Of a stretch of DNA of 47,254 nucleotides, positions 9,469 through 20,627 are shown in pieces. The stretch comes from an uncultured Eubacteriales bacterium (GTDB taxonomy: Bacteria > Bacillota > Clostridia > Oscillospirales > CAG-272). Position 1 is the stretch's first letter. Every line of letters begins with the position of its first letter. The stretch is taken from positions 1 through 47,254 of the forward strand of contig CASTST010000005.1 of NCBI GenBank assembly GCA_949451655.1, given 5' to 3'. The notes beneath the pieces are model-generated. The model was not told the origin of the DNA and ran no database searches. It saw only the letters and a list, made by a program, of their open reading frames with translations. A program made the position numbers and the translations under genes.

Positions 9469-10299
9469 ATGCCTACAATTAAGTATAAGCCTACGACGCC
9501 GGCAAGAAGAAATATGTCGGTTTCCTCCTTTGTGGAAATCACAAAGAAGACTCCTGAAAAAAGCCTTCTGGAAGTTAAGAAGAAGCATGCTGGTCGTAAC
9601 AGCTATGGCCGCATCACCGTTCGCCATAAGGGCGGCGGAAACCGTCAGAAATACCGTGTGATCGACTTCCGCCGTACTTCTGATAAGCCCGCAACTGTAA
9701 TCGGCGTTGAGTACGACCCGAACCGCTCTGCTTACATCGCTCTGGTGCAGGACGATGAAGGCAAGAAGAGCTATGTACTCTGTCCTGTCGGCGTTACCGA
9801 CGGTATGGTGTTGCATAACGGCGCAGGCGCAGATATCAAACCGGGTAACACCCTGGAAATCGCTGATATCCCCGTTGGTACCTTCATTCACAACATTGAG
9901 CTGTATCCCGGCAAGGGCGGTCAGCTGGTTCGTGCAGCAGGCACCCAGGCACAGCTCATGGCAAAAGAAGGATCCATGGCACAGGTTCGTCTGCCTTCCG
10001 GCGAAGTGCGTTATATCCGGATGAACTGCAAGGCAACCATTGGTCAGGTGAGCAACATCGAACACGATACTGTGAAAATCGGTAAAGCAGGTCGTAAGCG
10101 TCACATGGGTATCCGCCCAACAGTGCGCGGTTCCGTAATGAACCCCTGCGATCACCCCCACGGTGGTGGTGAAGGACGTTCTCCCATCGGTCGTCCGGGT
10201 CCTGTAACTCCTTGGGGTAAACCTGCTCTGGGTTATAAGACACGGAAAAAGAAGAACACCACTGACAAGTTCATCGTAAAACGCAGAAACAGCAAGTAA
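9469..10299 (+). CDS. rplB: 50S ribosomal protein L2
   Basis: 276 aa; [39 protein letters not shown]. Confidence 0.98.
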   Translation: MPTIKYKPTTPARRNMSVSSFVEITKKTPEKSLLEVKKKHAGRNSYGRITVRHKGGGNRQKYRVIDFRRTSDKPATVIGVEYDPNRSAYIALVQDDEGKKSYVLCPVGVTDGMVLHNGAGADIKPGNTLEIADIPVGTFIHNIELYPGKGGQLVRAAGTQAQLMAKEGSMAQVRLPSGEVRYIRMNCKATIGQVSNIEHDTVKIGKAGRKRHMGIRPTVRGSVMNPCDHPHGGGEGRSPIGRPGPVTPWGKPALGYKTRKKKNTTDKFIVKRRNSK

Positions 10300-10316
10300 G
10301 GAAGGAGTAAGTTTTC

Positions 10317-10601
10317 ATGAGCAGAAGTTTGAAGAAAGCCCCCTTCGTCGAAGCGAAGCTGTACGCGCGCGTATGTGCTATGAATGAGAAGGGTGAGAAA
10401 AAGGTGCTCAAAACATGGTCGAGAGCATCCACCATATTCCCTGAGTTTGTTGGACACACCTTTGCTGTACACGACGGAAGAAAACACATCCCCGTATACG
10501 TAACAGAGGACATGGTCGGTCATAAGCTGGGTGAGTTCGCACCCACCCGTACCTTTAAAGGTCACGCCGGCTCCAAAACATCCAACTCAGGTAAGAAATA
10601 A
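10317..10601 (+). CDS. rpsS: 30S ribosomal protein S19
   Basis: [12 protein letters not shown]...[26 protein letters not shown]. Confidence 0.98.
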   Translation: MSRSLKKAPFVEAKLYARVCAMNEKGEKKVLKTWSRASTIFPEFVGHTFAVHDGRKHIPVYVTEDMVGHKLGEFAPTRTFKGHAGSKTSNSGKK

Positions 10602-10620
10602 TTAGGGAGGAAATGTAGAA

Positions 10621-10968
10621 ATGGAACAGACCAAAGAAGCAAGATCCTATCTGAAGTTTGTGCGCATCTCCCCCCGGAAGGTTAAAATCGTTCTGGATTT
10701 GATCCGCGGCAAGGATGTGAAGGTAGCGCGCGGTATTTTGAAGAATACCCCCAAGGCTGCATGCGAACATCTGATTAAGCTGCTGGATCGTGCTGTTGCA
10801 GATGCAGACAACAACTTCGGAATGGATACAGACAGACTGTATGTGTCCGAGTGCTTTGTAACCCCCGGCATGACGCTGAAAAGAATGATGCCCAGAGGTA
10901 AGGGAAGCGCAGACAGAATTCTGAAAAGAACCAGTCACATCACCCTCGCGGTGAAAGAAAAGGAATGA
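10621..10968 (+). CDS. rplV: 50S ribosomal protein L22
   Basis: [24 protein letters not shown]...[23 protein letters not shown]. Confidence 0.98.
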   Translation: MEQTKEARSYLKFVRISPRKVKIVLDLIRGKDVKVARGILKNTPKAACEHLIKLLDRAVADADNNFGMDTDRLYVSECFVTPGMTLKRMMPRGKGSADRILKRTSHITLAVKEKE

Positions 10969-10984
10969 AGGAGGCAAGGAGACA

Positions 10985-11842
10985 ATGGGTCAGAAAGTAA
11001 ATCCCCACGGCTTTCGCGTGGGAGTCATTAAAAACTGGGACTCCAGATGGTACGCCAAGGACGAAGTGTTCGGCGATACTCTGGTAAACGACTACAACGT
11101 AAGAAAATACCTGAAGAAACGTCTCATGAACGCCGGCATTCCGAGAATTGAGATCGAACGGGACAACACCGGCAAAATCCGCGTTTATATTCACTGCGCA
11201 AAGCCCGGCATGATTATCGGTCGTGACGGCGCGGAGATCGAAAAGCTGCGCGTTGATCTGGAAAAGATGACCGGCGCACCTGTGTCCGTGAACGTAATCG
11301 CAGTAAAACCTGTGGAAATGAGCGCACAGCTCGTTGCAGAAAACATCGCAAGCCAGCTGGAACGCCGTATCGGCTTCCGCCGTGCTATGAAGCAGTCCAT
11401 CGGACGTACCATGCGCATGGGCGCAAAGGGTATCAAGATTACTGTGTCCGGTCGTCTGGGCGGCGCGGAAATCGCCCGCAGCGAGCACTACCATGAGGGT
11501 ACCATTCCGCTGCAGACACTGCGTGCCGATATCGATTACGGTTTTTGGGAAGCAAATACCACTTACGGTAAAATCGGCGTTAAAGTTTGGATCTACAAGG
11601 GCGAGGTTCTCCCCGAGGTAGCAAGAGTGCAGACAGGCGCATCAGAAGAACGCCGTCAGCAGAACAACCGCCGTGATAACCGTGGTCGTGGAGACCGCAG
11701 AGACAACCGCGGACGCGGAGATCGTCGCGATAACCGCGGCGGACAGCGTCGTGACGGCGGCAGACCGGGCACAGGCCGCGCAGGCGGTCAGGGTCGGCAG
11801 GGTCAGGGCCCCAGAAATAACAGTGAAGGGGGCGCAAAATAA
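10985..11842 (+). CDS. rpsC: 30S ribosomal protein S3 with a ~65-aa Arg/Gly-rich C-terminal extension
   Basis: [24 protein letters not shown]...; after the normal S3 end (~residue 220) comes [25 protein letters not shown].... Confidence 0.97.
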   Translation: MGQKVNPHGFRVGVIKNWDSRWYAKDEVFGDTLVNDYNVRKYLKKRLMNAGIPRIEIERDNTGKIRVYIHCAKPGMIIGRDGAEIEKLRVDLEKMTGAPVSVNVIAVKPVEMSAQLVAENIASQLERRIGFRRAMKQSIGRTMRMGAKGIKITVSGRLGGAEIARSEHYHEGTIPLQTLRADIDYGFWEANTTYGKIGVKVWIYKGEVLPEVARVQTGASEERRQQNNRRDNRGRGDRRDNRGRGDRRDNRGGQRRDGGRPGTGRAGGQGRQGQGPRNNSEGGAK

Positions 11843-12273
11843 TGTTAATGCCGAAAAGAGTTAAGTACAGACGTGTACACAGAGGTCGTATGAAAGGTCG
11901 CGCAACCCGCGGTAACAGAATTACCAGCGGTAATTTCGGTCTGATTGCACAGGAACCCGCATGGATCACCAGCAACCAGATTGAAGCAGCCCGTATTGCG
12001 ATGACCCGTTACACCAAGCGTGGCGGTAAAGTATGGATTAAGATTTTCCCCGATAAACCGATCACTGAGAAGCCGGCTGAAACCCGAATGGGTTCCGGTA
12101 AAGGTTCTCCCGAATATTGGGTGGCTGTGGTTAAACCGGGCCGCGTAATGTTCGAAATGGACGGCGTATCCGAGGAAGTAGCAAGAGAAGCAATGCGTCT
12201 TGCAATGCACAAGCTCCCCATTAAGTGTCGTTTCGCGACCAAGGAGCAGCTTGACAAGGAACTGGAGGGATAA
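11842..12273 (+). CDS. rplP: 50S ribosomal protein L16
   Basis: [25 protein letters not shown]. Confidence 0.98.
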   Translation: MLMPKRVKYRRVHRGRMKGRATRGNRITSGNFGLIAQEPAWITSNQIEAARIAMTRYTKRGGKVWIKIFPDKPITEKPAETRMGSGKGSPEYWVAVVKPGRVMFEMDGVSEEVAREAMRLAMHKLPIKCRFATKEQLDKELEG

Positions 12274-12276
12274 GCT

Positions 12277-12465
12277 GTGAAAGCAACTGAACTGAGAAAA
12301 ATGTCGGAAGCAGATCTGGGCACCAAGCTGTTGGACCTGAAAAAGGAACTGTTCAATCTGCGTTTCCAGCACGCAATCAATCAGCTTGACAACCCCCACA
12401 AGATTGCGGATGTAAAGAAAGATATCGCACGGGTTATGACCATAATCCGTGAGAAGAAAGCGTAA
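12277..12465 (+). CDS. rpmC: 50S ribosomal protein L29
   Basis: GTG start; [32 protein letters not shown]. Confidence 0.97.
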   Translation: MKATELRKMSEADLGTKLLDLKKELFNLRFQHAINQLDNPHKIADVKKDIARVMTIIREKKA

Positions 12466-12479
12466 GGGGGTACTGACGA

Positions 12480-12743
12480 ATGGCAGACGAAACACGCGCA
12501 CTGAGAAAGACCAGAGTGGGCAAGGTAGTCAGCGATAAAATGGACAAGACCATTGTTATTGCGATCACCGATCACGTAAAGCATCCCACTTACGGCAAAA
12601 TCATTAAAAGAACTGTAAAACTCCATGCCCATGACGAGGAAAATGCATGCGGCATCGGAGATACCGTAAAGGTAATGGAAACCAGACCGCTGTCCAAATC
12701 CAAGAGATGGCGTCTTGTGGAAATCATCGAGAAGGCGAAGTAA
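12480..12743 (+). CDS. rpsQ: 30S ribosomal protein S17
   Basis: [47 protein letters not shown]. Confidence 0.98.
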   Translation: MADETRALRKTRVGKVVSDKMDKTIVIAITDHVKHPTYGKIIKRTVKLHAHDEENACGIGDTVKVMETRPLSKSKRWRLVEIIEKAK

Positions 12744-12815
12744 TCTTCACCGCTCCTAAAAAAAGGATATGTCAAAGCGCATACCGAAAAATTCAACAGG
12801 AGGACTTGCTATAAA

Positions 12816-13184
12816 ATGATTCAGCAGCAGTCACTAATGAAGGTAGCTGACAACACCGGTGCAAAAGAACTGATGTGCATCCGTGTGCTGGGCGGCTCCG
12901 GCAGACGTTACGGCAACATCGGCGATGTGGTCGTATGTGCTGTAAAGAAAGCAGCTCCCGGCGGCGTTGTGAAAAAAGGCGATGTTGTCCGCGCTGTTAT
13001 AGTAAGAAGCGTTAAGGGACTTCGCCGTGCCGACGGTTCTTACATTAAATTTGATGAAAACGCAGCCGTTATCATCAACGACGATAAAAACCCCAAGGGA
13101 ACCCGTATCTTTGGACCGGTGGCGCGCGAACTGCGTGAGCACGAGTACACCAAGATCCTGTCCCTTGCACCGGAAGTACTGTAA
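12816..13184 (+). CDS. rplN: 50S ribosomal protein L14
   Basis: [37 protein letters not shown]. Confidence 0.98.
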   Translation: MIQQQSLMKVADNTGAKELMCIRVLGGSGRRYGNIGDVVVCAVKKAAPGGVVKKGDVVRAVIVRSVKGLRRADGSYIKFDENAAVIINDDKNPKGTRIFGPVARELREHEYTKILSLAPEVL

Positions 13185-13199
13185 AGGAGGCACACTGAA

Positions 13200-13514
13200 A
13201 TGAAAAAAGTTCATGTAAAGCGCGACGATACAGTTATTATCGTGTCCGGAGATGACAAGGGCAAAACCGGTAAGGTTTTACAGGTAGCACCCAAGGAAGG
13301 CAAAATCATTGTCGAGGGCGTTAACATTGTGAAAAAGCATGTAAAACCCCGTCCGCCCCAGGAAAACGGCGGCATCGTAGAAGCAGAAGGCGCTTTCTAC
13401 GCTTGCAAGGCACAGCTGTACTGCAGCAAGTGCAAAAAGGCAACCCGTCCTTCCATCAAGATCGACGGCGACCAGAAAAAAAGAGTCTGCGCAAAATGCG
13501 GCGCAGAAATTTAA
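13200..13514 (+). CDS. rplX: 50S ribosomal protein L24
   Basis: KRDDTVIIVSGDDKGKTGKVLQVAPKEGKIIVEGVNIVKKHVKP. Confidence 0.98.
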   Translation: MKKVHVKRDDTVIIVSGDDKGKTGKVLQVAPKEGKIIVEGVNIVKKHVKPRPPQENGGIVEAEGAFYACKAQLYCSKCKKATRPSIKIDGDQKKRVCAKCGAEI

Positions 13515-13529
13515 GGGAGGAAAACGTAA

Positions 13530-14084
13530 ATGGCTAGAATCAAAGATTTATATCAATCCGACGTTGCTCCCGCTCTGATGAAAAAATATCAGTATGAAAG
13601 CGTTATGCAGATTCCGAAGCTTGACAAGATCGTTGTCAACGTTGGAGCCGGTGACGCGAAGGACAATGGAAAGGTAATTGATACCATCATCAGCGAACTT
13701 ACCGCAATCACAGGACAGAAGGCAGTTCCTACCTTTGCCAGAAAGTCCGTTGCAAACTTTAAACTGCGTGAAGGCATGAAGATCGGCGCAAAGGTTACTC
13801 TGCGCGGTCAGAACATGTACGAGTTTGTAGACAGACTCTTCAACTTTGCGCTGCCCCGCGTGCGTGACTTCAAGGGCATCAATCCCGATGCGTTTGACGG
13901 CCGCGGCAACTACGCGCTGGGTCTGAAAGAACAGCTCATCTTCCCGGAAATCGAATATGATAAAATCGACAAAATCCGCGGAATGGATATTGTGTTCGTA
14001 ACAACAGCAAACACAGACGCTGAAGCAAGAGATCTGCTCAGCATGCTGGGTGCACCCTTTGCAAAGGAAGGAGCAGAGAAGTAA
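13530..14084 (+). CDS. rplE: 50S ribosomal protein L5
   Basis: [20 protein letters not shown]...[29 protein letters not shown]. Confidence 0.98.
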   Translation: MARIKDLYQSDVAPALMKKYQYESVMQIPKLDKIVVNVGAGDAKDNGKVIDTIISELTAITGQKAVPTFARKSVANFKLREGMKIGAKVTLRGQNMYEFVDRLFNFALPRVRDFKGINPDAFDGRGNYALGLKEQLIFPEIEYDKIDKIRGMDIVFVTTANTDAEARDLLSMLGAPFAKEGAEK

Positions 14085-14085
14085 G

Positions 14086-14271
14086 ATGGCTAAGAAAGCG
14101 ATGGTTCTGAAACAGCAGAAAAAGCAGAAGTATTCCACCAGAGAGTACACACGCTGCAAAATTTGCGGACGTCCCCATTCTTACCTGCGCAAGTACGGTA
14201 TCTGCCGTATCTGCTTCAGAGAACTTGCTTATAAGGGTGAAATCCCCGGTGTTCGCAAGGCAAGCTGGTAA
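14086..14271 (+). CDS. rpsZ: 30S ribosomal protein S14, zinc-binding type
   Basis: 61 aa; [25 protein letters not shown] (CxxC...CxxC). Confidence 0.96.
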   Translation: MAKKAMVLKQQKKQKYSTREYTRCKICGRPHSYLRKYGICRICFRELAYKGEIPGVRKASW

Positions 14272-14412
14272 GCAGTAAACGAGGACAAAAACCCGGCGCC
14301 GACGGCGCCACCCATCCCCACGGATAGGAATTCATAGAAGAATTAACCGTCTGTGTGCGGCCGCACAGTGCGGCAGCAAGAAATTATACTTGCATGACAG
14401 GAGGAAAAAACA

Positions 14413-14811
14413 ATGCAAATGTCAGACGTAATTGCGGATATGCTGACGAGAATCAGAAACGCAAGCAACGCAAAGCACGATACCGTAGACATCCCCGCTT
14501 CCAACATGAAGAAAGCAATCGCAGATATTCTGCTCAGCGAGGGATACATCAAAGGCGTCCAGATCATCGAGGACGGCAAACAGGGTGTGATCCGCGTGTC
14601 TCTGAAATATGAGGCAGGCAAGCAGAAGGTCATCCATGGCCTGCGCAGAGTATCCAAGCCCGGTCTGCGTATCTATTCCAACTACGAGGATATGCCCAAG
14701 GTTATGAACGGTCTGGGCATCGCAATCGTATCCACTTCCAAAGGCATCATGACCGACAAAAAGGCAAGACGCGAAAAAGTCGGCGGCGAAATTCTCGCCT
14801 TTGTATGGTAA
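14413..14811 (+). CDS. rpsH: 30S ribosomal protein S8
   Basis: [42 protein letters not shown]. Confidence 0.98.
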   Translation: MQMSDVIADMLTRIRNASNAKHDTVDIPASNMKKAIADILLSEGYIKGVQIIEDGKQGVIRVSLKYEAGKQKVIHGLRRVSKPGLRIYSNYEDMPKVMNGLGIAIVSTSKGIMTDKKARREKVGGEILAFVW

Positions 14812-14829
14812 GAAAGGGGGAGAATTGAT

Positions 14830-15369
14830 ATGTCAAGAATTGGTAGAGAACCTATTACCATTCCCTCCGGCGTTGAGGTTACTCTGGGTGCAGAAAACGA
14901 AATCACCGTAAAGGGTCCTCTGGGAACTCTGTGCGAAAAAATGCACAGCAGCATGACCATTGCCCGGGACGGCGATGTACTGACTGTTACCCGCCCCAAC
15001 GACGATAAGGAAATGAGAAGTCTCCACGGACTGACCCGTGCACTGCTGTTCAATATGGTGCAGGGCGTAACCCAGGGATATTCCAAGAAACTGGAAATCA
15101 ACGGCGTAGGCTACCGTGCTGAAAAATCCGGCACAAAGCTGAACCTGAAGCTGGGCTTCTCCCACGATGTTGTGTTCGAGGAAGGCGACAGCGTAACCTT
15201 TGAAGTACCGGATGCAAACACTGTAATCGTAAAAAGCCCCAGCAAGCAGAAATGCGGGGAGATCGCAGCGCAGATCCGGAAGAAGAGACCGCCGGAACCG
15301 TACCTTGGTAAGGGCGTGAAGTATGAAACCGAGCGTATCCGCCGTAAGGCCGGAAAAGCTGGTAAATAA
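14830..15369 (+). CDS. rplF: 50S ribosomal protein L6
   Basis: MSRIGREPITIPSGVEV...PEPYLGKGVKYETERIRRKAGKAGK. Confidence 0.98.
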   Translation: MSRIGREPITIPSGVEVTLGAENEITVKGPLGTLCEKMHSSMTIARDGDVLTVTRPNDDKEMRSLHGLTRALLFNMVQGVTQGYSKKLEINGVGYRAEKSGTKLNLKLGFSHDVVFEEGDSVTFEVPDANTVIVKSPSKQKCGEIAAQIRKKRPPEPYLGKGVKYETERIRRKAGKAGK

Positions 15370-15387
15370 TGAAAGGAGGCGACAGGT

Positions 15388-15747
15388 ATGGTAGCAAAAA
15401 GGGACAAAAATCAGCAGCGGCTGAGAAGACACCGCCGTGTGCGCGGTAAGATCAGCGGCACAGCAGCACGGCCCAGGCTGTGTGTATACCGTTCCAATAA
15501 GAACATCTACGCACAGATCATCGACGATGTGAAGGGCGTAACCTTAGTCTCCGCATCCACTGTAGAAGCAGGCTTCGAGGGCACAACCAGCAATAAGGAA
15601 GCAGCAAAGAAAGTGGGTCAGAAGGTGGCTGAGAAGGCACTGGCAGCAGGAATTGAAACAGTTGTATTTGACCGCGGCGGTTATATCTATCACGGACGTG
15701 TATCGGAGCTTGCAGAGGGCGCAAGAGAAGCAGGACTGAAGTTCTGA
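15388..15747 (+). CDS. rplR: 50S ribosomal protein L18
   Basis: [31 protein letters not shown]...[26 protein letters not shown]. Confidence 0.98.
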   Translation: MVAKRDKNQQRLRRHRRVRGKISGTAARPRLCVYRSNKNIYAQIIDDVKGVTLVSASTVEAGFEGTTSNKEAAKKVGQKVAEKALAAGIETVVFDRGGYIYHGRVSELAEGAREAGLKF

Positions 15748-15820
15748 TTCTCCCCTCCCATTTATCCGGTTTGTACACTGTTTAATTAACTTCAATTAAA
15801 CAAATTCAAGGAGAAAAGAC

Positions 15821-16327
15821 ATGGCAAAGAATTTTGACGCATCAACCGTGGAGCTTCAGGAGCGCCTGGTTGCTGTAAACCGCGTGTCCAAAACAGTAAA
15901 AGGCGGACGTATTGCCCGCTTTGCAGCCCTGATGGTTGTCGGCGATGGCAACGGTCACGTTGGCTTTGGTCTCGGTAAGGCTGCAGAAGTGCCGGAGGCA
16001 ATCCGCAAAGGCATTGAGGATGCAAAGAAAAATATGATCGAAGTACCCCTCAACGAAACCACCATTCCCCACGAGGTGCTTGGTGAGTTCGGCGCAGGCA
16101 AAGTATTGCTGAAGCCCGCCGCAGAAGGTACCGGAATCATTGCTGGTAAAACCGTTCGTGCAGTTGTAGAGCTTGCAGGCGTAAAGAATATCCGTGCAAA
16201 ATGCTTGCGTTCCAACAACCCCACAAACGTAATCAAAGCTACACTGGAAGGTCTGAAGTCTCTTCGTTCCGCAGAACAGGTAGCGAAAACCCGCGGCATT
16301 AGCGTGCAGCAGGTTACAAAAGGCTGA
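15821..16327 (+). CDS. rpsE: 30S ribosomal protein S5
   Basis: [54 protein letters not shown]. Confidence 0.98.
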   Translation: MAKNFDASTVELQERLVAVNRVSKTVKGGRIARFAALMVVGDGNGHVGFGLGKAAEVPEAIRKGIEDAKKNMIEVPLNETTIPHEVLGEFGAGKVLLKPAAEGTGIIAGKTVRAVVELAGVKNIRAKCLRSNNPTNVIKATLEGLKSLRSAEQVAKTRGISVQQVTKG

Positions 16328-16341
16328 GGGAGGGTAACGAC

Positions 16342-16515
16342 ATGACAAAAGTAACACTTTCAAGAAGCCTAATCGGAGCAAATCCGAAGCAGAAAGCAAC
16401 TGCTGCGTCTCTGGGTCTGAGAAAGATCGGAGACAGCATTACCCATCAGGACGGACCCGTGCTGGATGGAAAGGTCAAGGTGATCTCTCACCTTGTAACC
16501 GTGGAGAAGGCGTAA
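16342..16515 (+). CDS. rpmD: 50S ribosomal protein L30
   Basis: Absent from the ORF track (57 aa); translated by eye: MTKVTLSRSLIGANPKQKATAASLGLRKIGDSITHQDGPVLDGKVKVISHLVTVEKA*. Confidence 0.96.
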   Translation: MTKVTLSRSLIGANPKQKATAASLGLRKIGDSITHQDGPVLDGKVKVISHLVTVEKA

Positions 16516-16592
16516 ACCACTCCAGACAGAAATATGTGCATCCGTAAGAGAGGCACAAAAAAAGAATGATTTCAACGTAAGGAGGAAAAACC

Positions 16593-17039
16593 ATGAAGCT
16601 CCATGAACTTTCACCGGCACCAGGATCTGTAAAGCAGGTATGGCGCAAAGGCAGAGGCCCGGGAAGCGGCAACGGCAAAACAGCCGGTAAAGGCCATAAG
16701 GGTCAGAACGCCCGCAGCGGCGGCGGAGTACGTCTTGGATTCGAAGGCGGACAGCTGCCTCTTTATAGAAAGCTTCCGAAGAGAGGCTTTAACAACATTC
16801 GTTTTGCAACACAGTATGCGATCGTCAATGTAGGCACACTGAACGATAAGTTTGCAGACGGTGAAACAGTCAATTTGGAAACACTTCTGGACAAGAAAAT
16901 TGTCCGCAAGGGTCTGGATGGACTGAAAGTGCTGGGAAGCGGCGAACTCACTAAGAAATTAACTGTTGAAGCGGCTGTCTTTTCAGGTACGGCAAAAGAA
17001 AAGATCGAAGCGGCAGGTGGAAAGACTGAGGTGAAGTAA
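16593..17039 (+). CDS. rplO: 50S ribosomal protein L15
   Basis: [45 protein letters not shown]. Confidence 0.98.
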   Translation: MKLHELSPAPGSVKQVWRKGRGPGSGNGKTAGKGHKGQNARSGGGVRLGFEGGQLPLYRKLPKRGFNNIRFATQYAIVNVGTLNDKFADGETVNLETLLDKKIVRKGLDGLKVLGSGELTKKLTVEAAVFSGTAKEKIEAAGGKTEVK

Positions 17040-17040
17040 G

Positions 17041-18342
17041 ATGTTCCAGACGATAAAAAACGCTTGGAAAATCGATGATTTGCGTCGGAAAATCGTATTT
17101 GCATTGTTCATTCTGCTTCTTTACAGAATCGGCGCACAGATTCCTGTTCCGTTCCTGACGGGGGATCTTGCAGCAAGTATGAATACGCAAACAGCAGGCT
17201 CCATCCTGCAGTATCTGAACATCTTGTCCGGTGGCGCGTTTGCACAGGCAACATTGTTTGCACTGGGTATCTCGCCCTACATCACAGCATCCATCGTGGT
17301 TCAGCTGCTCACCGTTGCTATTCCTCCTCTGGAGCGTCTCGCAAAAGAGGGTGAAGACGGTAAAAAGAAACTGAACCAAATCACACGGTATGTTACCGTA
17401 GCACTTGCACTCCTCACCGCAGTAGGATATTACTTCATGCTGCGCGGATATGACTATCTGACAGACAGAGGTGTGTTTGCAGCAATCGTTATCATCGCTT
17501 GCTACTGCGCCGGATCTTCTCTGGTTATGTGGCTGGCGGAAAAAATCAACGAGAGCGGAATCGGCAACGGTATCTCCCTGATCCTGTTTGCCAACATCGT
17601 TTCCCGGGGTCCCAGCATTGTGGCTCGTCTGTGGGCGTATGCTTCCGGTCAGGTTGAAGGCACCGCACAGTGGTTGGGCATCATCATCGCCGTTGCATCT
17701 GTTGTCATCGGTATTTTGATGGTAGCGCTGATCGTATTCATTACAAATTCCGAACGCCGCCTGCCTGTGCAGTATGCAAAGAAGGTTGTCGGACGGAAGA
17801 TGTACGGCGGTCAGAATTCTACATTGCCCATTAAGCTGAACAACACCGGTGTAATGCCGATTATCTTTGCAAGCTCCATTGTCAGCATTCCTGCAACAAT
17901 CGGCATGTTTGTAAACTACAAAGATTCCAAATTCTGGACCGGATTTTTCAACTTGTTTGACAGCAGCTCCGTTGTCTATATGATCCTCACGTTCTTCCTC
18001 ATCATCGCGTTTGCATATTTCTATATCCTGATTTCCTTCAATCCGGTGGAAGTATCCAACAACCTGAAGAAAAACGGCGGATCAATCCCCGGTATTCGTC
18101 CCGGAAAGCCTACTTCTGATTATATCAAACGTGTTCTGAACAGAATTACGCTGATCGGTGCAATCTTCCTTGGCTTTATCGCTGTATTCCCCATGATTCT
18201 CAATCTGGCGTCCGGCGGAAAAATGGCAGGTCTCGCATTCGGCGGATCTTCCATCATCATTATCGTCGGCGTAATCATTGAAACCGCACGGGAAATCGAA
18301 GGCCAGATGACCATGCGCCACTACAAAGGATTTTTGGAGTAA
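17041..18342 (+). CDS. secY: Preprotein translocase subunit SecY
   Basis: 433 aa, 10 TM-like segments; ERRLPVQYAKKVVGRKMYGGQNSTLPIKLNNTGVMPIIFASSI. Confidence 0.98.
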   Translation: MFQTIKNAWKIDDLRRKIVFALFILLLYRIGAQIPVPFLTGDLAASMNTQTAGSILQYLNILSGGAFAQATLFALGISPYITASIVVQLLTVAIPPLERLAKEGEDGKKKLNQITRYVTVALALLTAVGYYFMLRGYDYLTDRGVFAAIVIIACYCAGSSLVMWLAEKINESGIGNGISLILFANIVSRGPSIVARLWAYASGQVEGTAQWLGIIIAVASVVIGILMVALIVFITNSERRLPVQYAKKVVGRKMYGGQNSTLPIKLNNTGVMPIIFASSIVSIPATIGMFVNYKDSKFWTGFFNLFDSSSVVYMILTFFLIIAFAYFYILISFNPVEVSNNLKKNGGSIPGIRPGKPTSDYIKRVLNRITLIGAIFLGFIAVFPMILNLASGGKMAGLAFGGSSIIIIVGVIIETAREIEGQMTMRHYKGFLE

Positions 18343-18411
18343 GAAGAATGACGGTCTGAAAGAAACAATCAGACGTTTGGCTTCTTTCAGGCGGGAAAGG
18401 CATGGTACAAC

Positions 18412-19050
18412 ATGAAAACCATTAAGCTGATCCTTCTTGGCGCGCCGGGTGCCGGCAAGGGAACCCAGGCAAGCGTCATATCGGAAAAGTTTCACATCCC
18501 ATCTATATCGACCGGCGCCCTGATCCGCGAAGCGATTGCGGCGCAGACGCCCCTTGGCGTGAGCGCTAAATCATTCATCGACACCGGTGCGCTGGTGCCG
18601 GATGAAGTGGTAATCGGAATGATCCGGGAACGGCTTGCCGAACCGGACTGCGCAGACGGCTTTATTCTGGACGGGTTTCCCCGTACAGTGCCTCAAGCCC
18701 AGGCGCTGGAGAAAATGGGTGTTGATGTCACAGACGTGATCAGCATTGAAGTATCTGACGAAAAGATCCAGAAGCGAATGGGAGGCAGGCGCGTTTGCAA
18801 AACCTGCGGCGCCACCTTCCATGTGGAGTATAACCCTTCTCCGGCAGGGGATATGTGCCCCTGCGGAGGCAAGCTCACGATCCGCAGCGACGACGAACCG
18901 TCTGTTGTGGCAAGCCGGCTGGCTACCTATCACAGCATGACGGAACCCTTAAAGGATTATTATTCCCAAAAAGGACTTTTGAAAATCGTCCACGGACAGG
19001 AGCAAATCGCAGATACCACCGCCCTCACGTTAGCCGCACTTGCGGACTGA
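18412..19050 (+). CDS. adk: Adenylate kinase
   Basis: LILLGAPGAGKGTQA; DGFPRTVPQAQAL; zinc-lid CKTCGATFHVEYNPSPAGDMCPCGG. Confidence 0.98.
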   Translation: MKTIKLILLGAPGAGKGTQASVISEKFHIPSISTGALIREAIAAQTPLGVSAKSFIDTGALVPDEVVIGMIRERLAEPDCADGFILDGFPRTVPQAQALEKMGVDVTDVISIEVSDEKIQKRMGGRRVCKTCGATFHVEYNPSPAGDMCPCGGKLTIRSDDEPSVVASRLATYHSMTEPLKDYYSQKGLLKIVHGQEQIADTTALTLAALAD

Positions 19051-19076
19051 GGGGATGGATGAAAAAAGGTACTATC

Positions 19077-19832
19077 ATGATTTTTATTAAAAATCCTGAA
19101 CAAATCAAAAAGATGCAGCGTGCCGGCAGAATTACCGGCGAAGCACTGGCGCTTGCCGGTGAAGCAGTACGGGAAGGGATCACAACCGCGGCACTGGATA
19201 AGATCATACGGTCTTATATCGAAAAGTGCGGTGCCCGTCCTTCCTTTCTGGGATACGGCGGATTTCCCGGCAGCGCATGTATCAGCATCAATGAGGAAGT
19301 TATCCACGGTATTCCGTCGGCGAAGCGGTACCTGGAGGAAGGGGATATTGTGAAAATCGACGTGGGCGCCTATATCGACGGCTTCCACGGAGACAGCGCA
19401 AATACCTTCCCTGTAGGAAAAATCAGCAGTGAAGCCCAGAGACTCATTGACGTGACAAAGGAATCCTTCTATTGCGGTGTCCGCGCCGCCCAGCAGGAAC
19501 ATGCCCGGATCGGCGACATCGGCGCCGCAGTAAACGGGTGTGTGTCCAAGGCGGGATTTTCCGTTGTCCGGAAATATGTTGGGCACGGCGTGGGAAAGGA
19601 TCTCCATGAAGATCCCAATGTTCCCAATTACGGAACCGCCGGACGCGGTCCCCGGATCAGCCGGGGCATGGTCATCGCTATTGAACCAATGGTGAATGCA
19701 GGCGTTAGCGGGGTAATCGACCAGCCGGACGGCTGGACTGTGATAACTGCCGACGGAAAGCTGTCCGCTCATTATGAGCACACGGTGGCAATCACCGACG
19801 AGGGAGCCCTGCTCCTGACAAAGGTGGACTGA
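19077..19832 (+). CDS. map: Type I methionine aminopeptidase
   Basis: MIFIKNPEQIKKMQRAGRITGEAL...YVGHGVGKDLHEDPNVPNYG...; start placed at the M before IFIKNPEQ, not the longer ORF start 18855 that overlaps adk. Confidence 0.95.
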   Translation: MIFIKNPEQIKKMQRAGRITGEALALAGEAVREGITTAALDKIIRSYIEKCGARPSFLGYGGFPGSACISINEEVIHGIPSAKRYLEEGDIVKIDVGAYIDGFHGDSANTFPVGKISSEAQRLIDVTKESFYCGVRAAQQEHARIGDIGAAVNGCVSKAGFSVVRKYVGHGVGKDLHEDPNVPNYGTAGRGPRISRGMVIAIEPMVNAGVSGVIDQPDGWTVITADGKLSAHYEHTVAITDEGALLLTKVD

Positions 19833-19835
19833 TCC

Positions 19836-20084
19836 ATGTGCATCGGAGCGGTGGTCAAAAGCAAAACCGGCCGGGACAGATACAGGCTGTATGTAATTGT
19901 CGGCGTGACGGAGGACGGTCGTGCGCTTATAGCAAACGGAAGACTCCATACGCTGGATAAGCCAAAGAAAAAGAATCTGCGGCATCTTGCGGTGCTCCGG
20001 CAGGGAGCAGCGCAAGCGTCCCCCTGTTGGGGGACAGACGATGCATTGCATGCCTATCTGCAGGATTTTGAAAAACAGGCATAA
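19836..20084 (+). CDS. KOW-domain RNA-binding protein (L14e-like), in the map-infA gap
   Basis: 82 aa; IGAVVKSKTGRDRYRLYVIVGV...ALIANGRLHTLDKPKKKNLRHL; a KOW gene in this position is common in Firmicutes. Confidence 0.85.
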   Translation: MCIGAVVKSKTGRDRYRLYVIVGVTEDGRALIANGRLHTLDKPKKKNLRHLAVLRQGAAQASPCWGTDDALHAYLQDFEKQA

Positions 20085-20190
20085 AAATCATGAAGAGACT
20101 CCAAGCAAGTCAGCGCAAAATGGTAAATGAAAGAGCATTTCGCACAGCGAAAACCGGCAAAAAGCCTGAGAAAGGTATGGACTTTTATTT

Positions 20191-20409
20191 ATGCCAAAAG
20201 ATGATGTAATCGAATTTGAAGGCGTTGTTGTTGAGGCACTGCCAAACGCAACCTTCAAGGTAAAGCTGCCCAATGAAATGATTGTGACCGCACACATTTC
20301 CGGAAAGCTGCGCATGAACTATATCAAGATTTTGCCCGGCGATAAGGTGACGGTGGAGGTTTCCATCTACGATCCCACCAAGGGCAGAATCACATGGCGT
20401 ACGAAGTAA
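20191..20409 (+). CDS. infA: Translation initiation factor IF-1
   Basis: [56 protein letters not shown]. Confidence 0.98.
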   Translation: MPKDDVIEFEGVVVEALPNATFKVKLPNEMIVTAHISGKLRMNYIKILPGDKVTVEVSIYDPTKGRITWRTK

Positions 20410-20446
20410 ACGCAAATCGGCAAATCAAAGAAAGGCGGTTGTTACT

Positions 20447-20560
20447 GTGAAAGTAAAACCTTCTGTAAAAAAGATCTGCGAAAAGTGCAAAATCATTAAA
20501 AGACATGGCCGCGTAATGGTCATTTGCGAAAACCCCAAGCACAAGCAGAGACAGGGCTGA
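20447..20560 (+). CDS. rpmJ: 50S ribosomal protein L36
   Basis: Absent from the ORF track; GTG start: [37 protein letters not shown] (37 aa, C+ form). Confidence 0.97.
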   Translation: MKVKPSVKKICEKCKIIKRHGRVMVICENPKHKQRQG

Positions 20561-20627
20561 GTGCCCGTAAAGAGAGCGCCCTGCGGGGCACCGAACCAAT
20601 CAAACCCGAAAGAGGTGAAAATAAGCT

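Noticed and set aside
18855-19832. 325-aa version of map
   Set aside because: The extra N-terminus is the off-frame translation of the adk 3' end; standard MetAP starts at MIFIKNPEQ.
19836-20084. KOW-domain gene between map and infA as a novelty
   Set aside because: A small KOW/L14e-like gene in this position is a known Firmicute arrangement.
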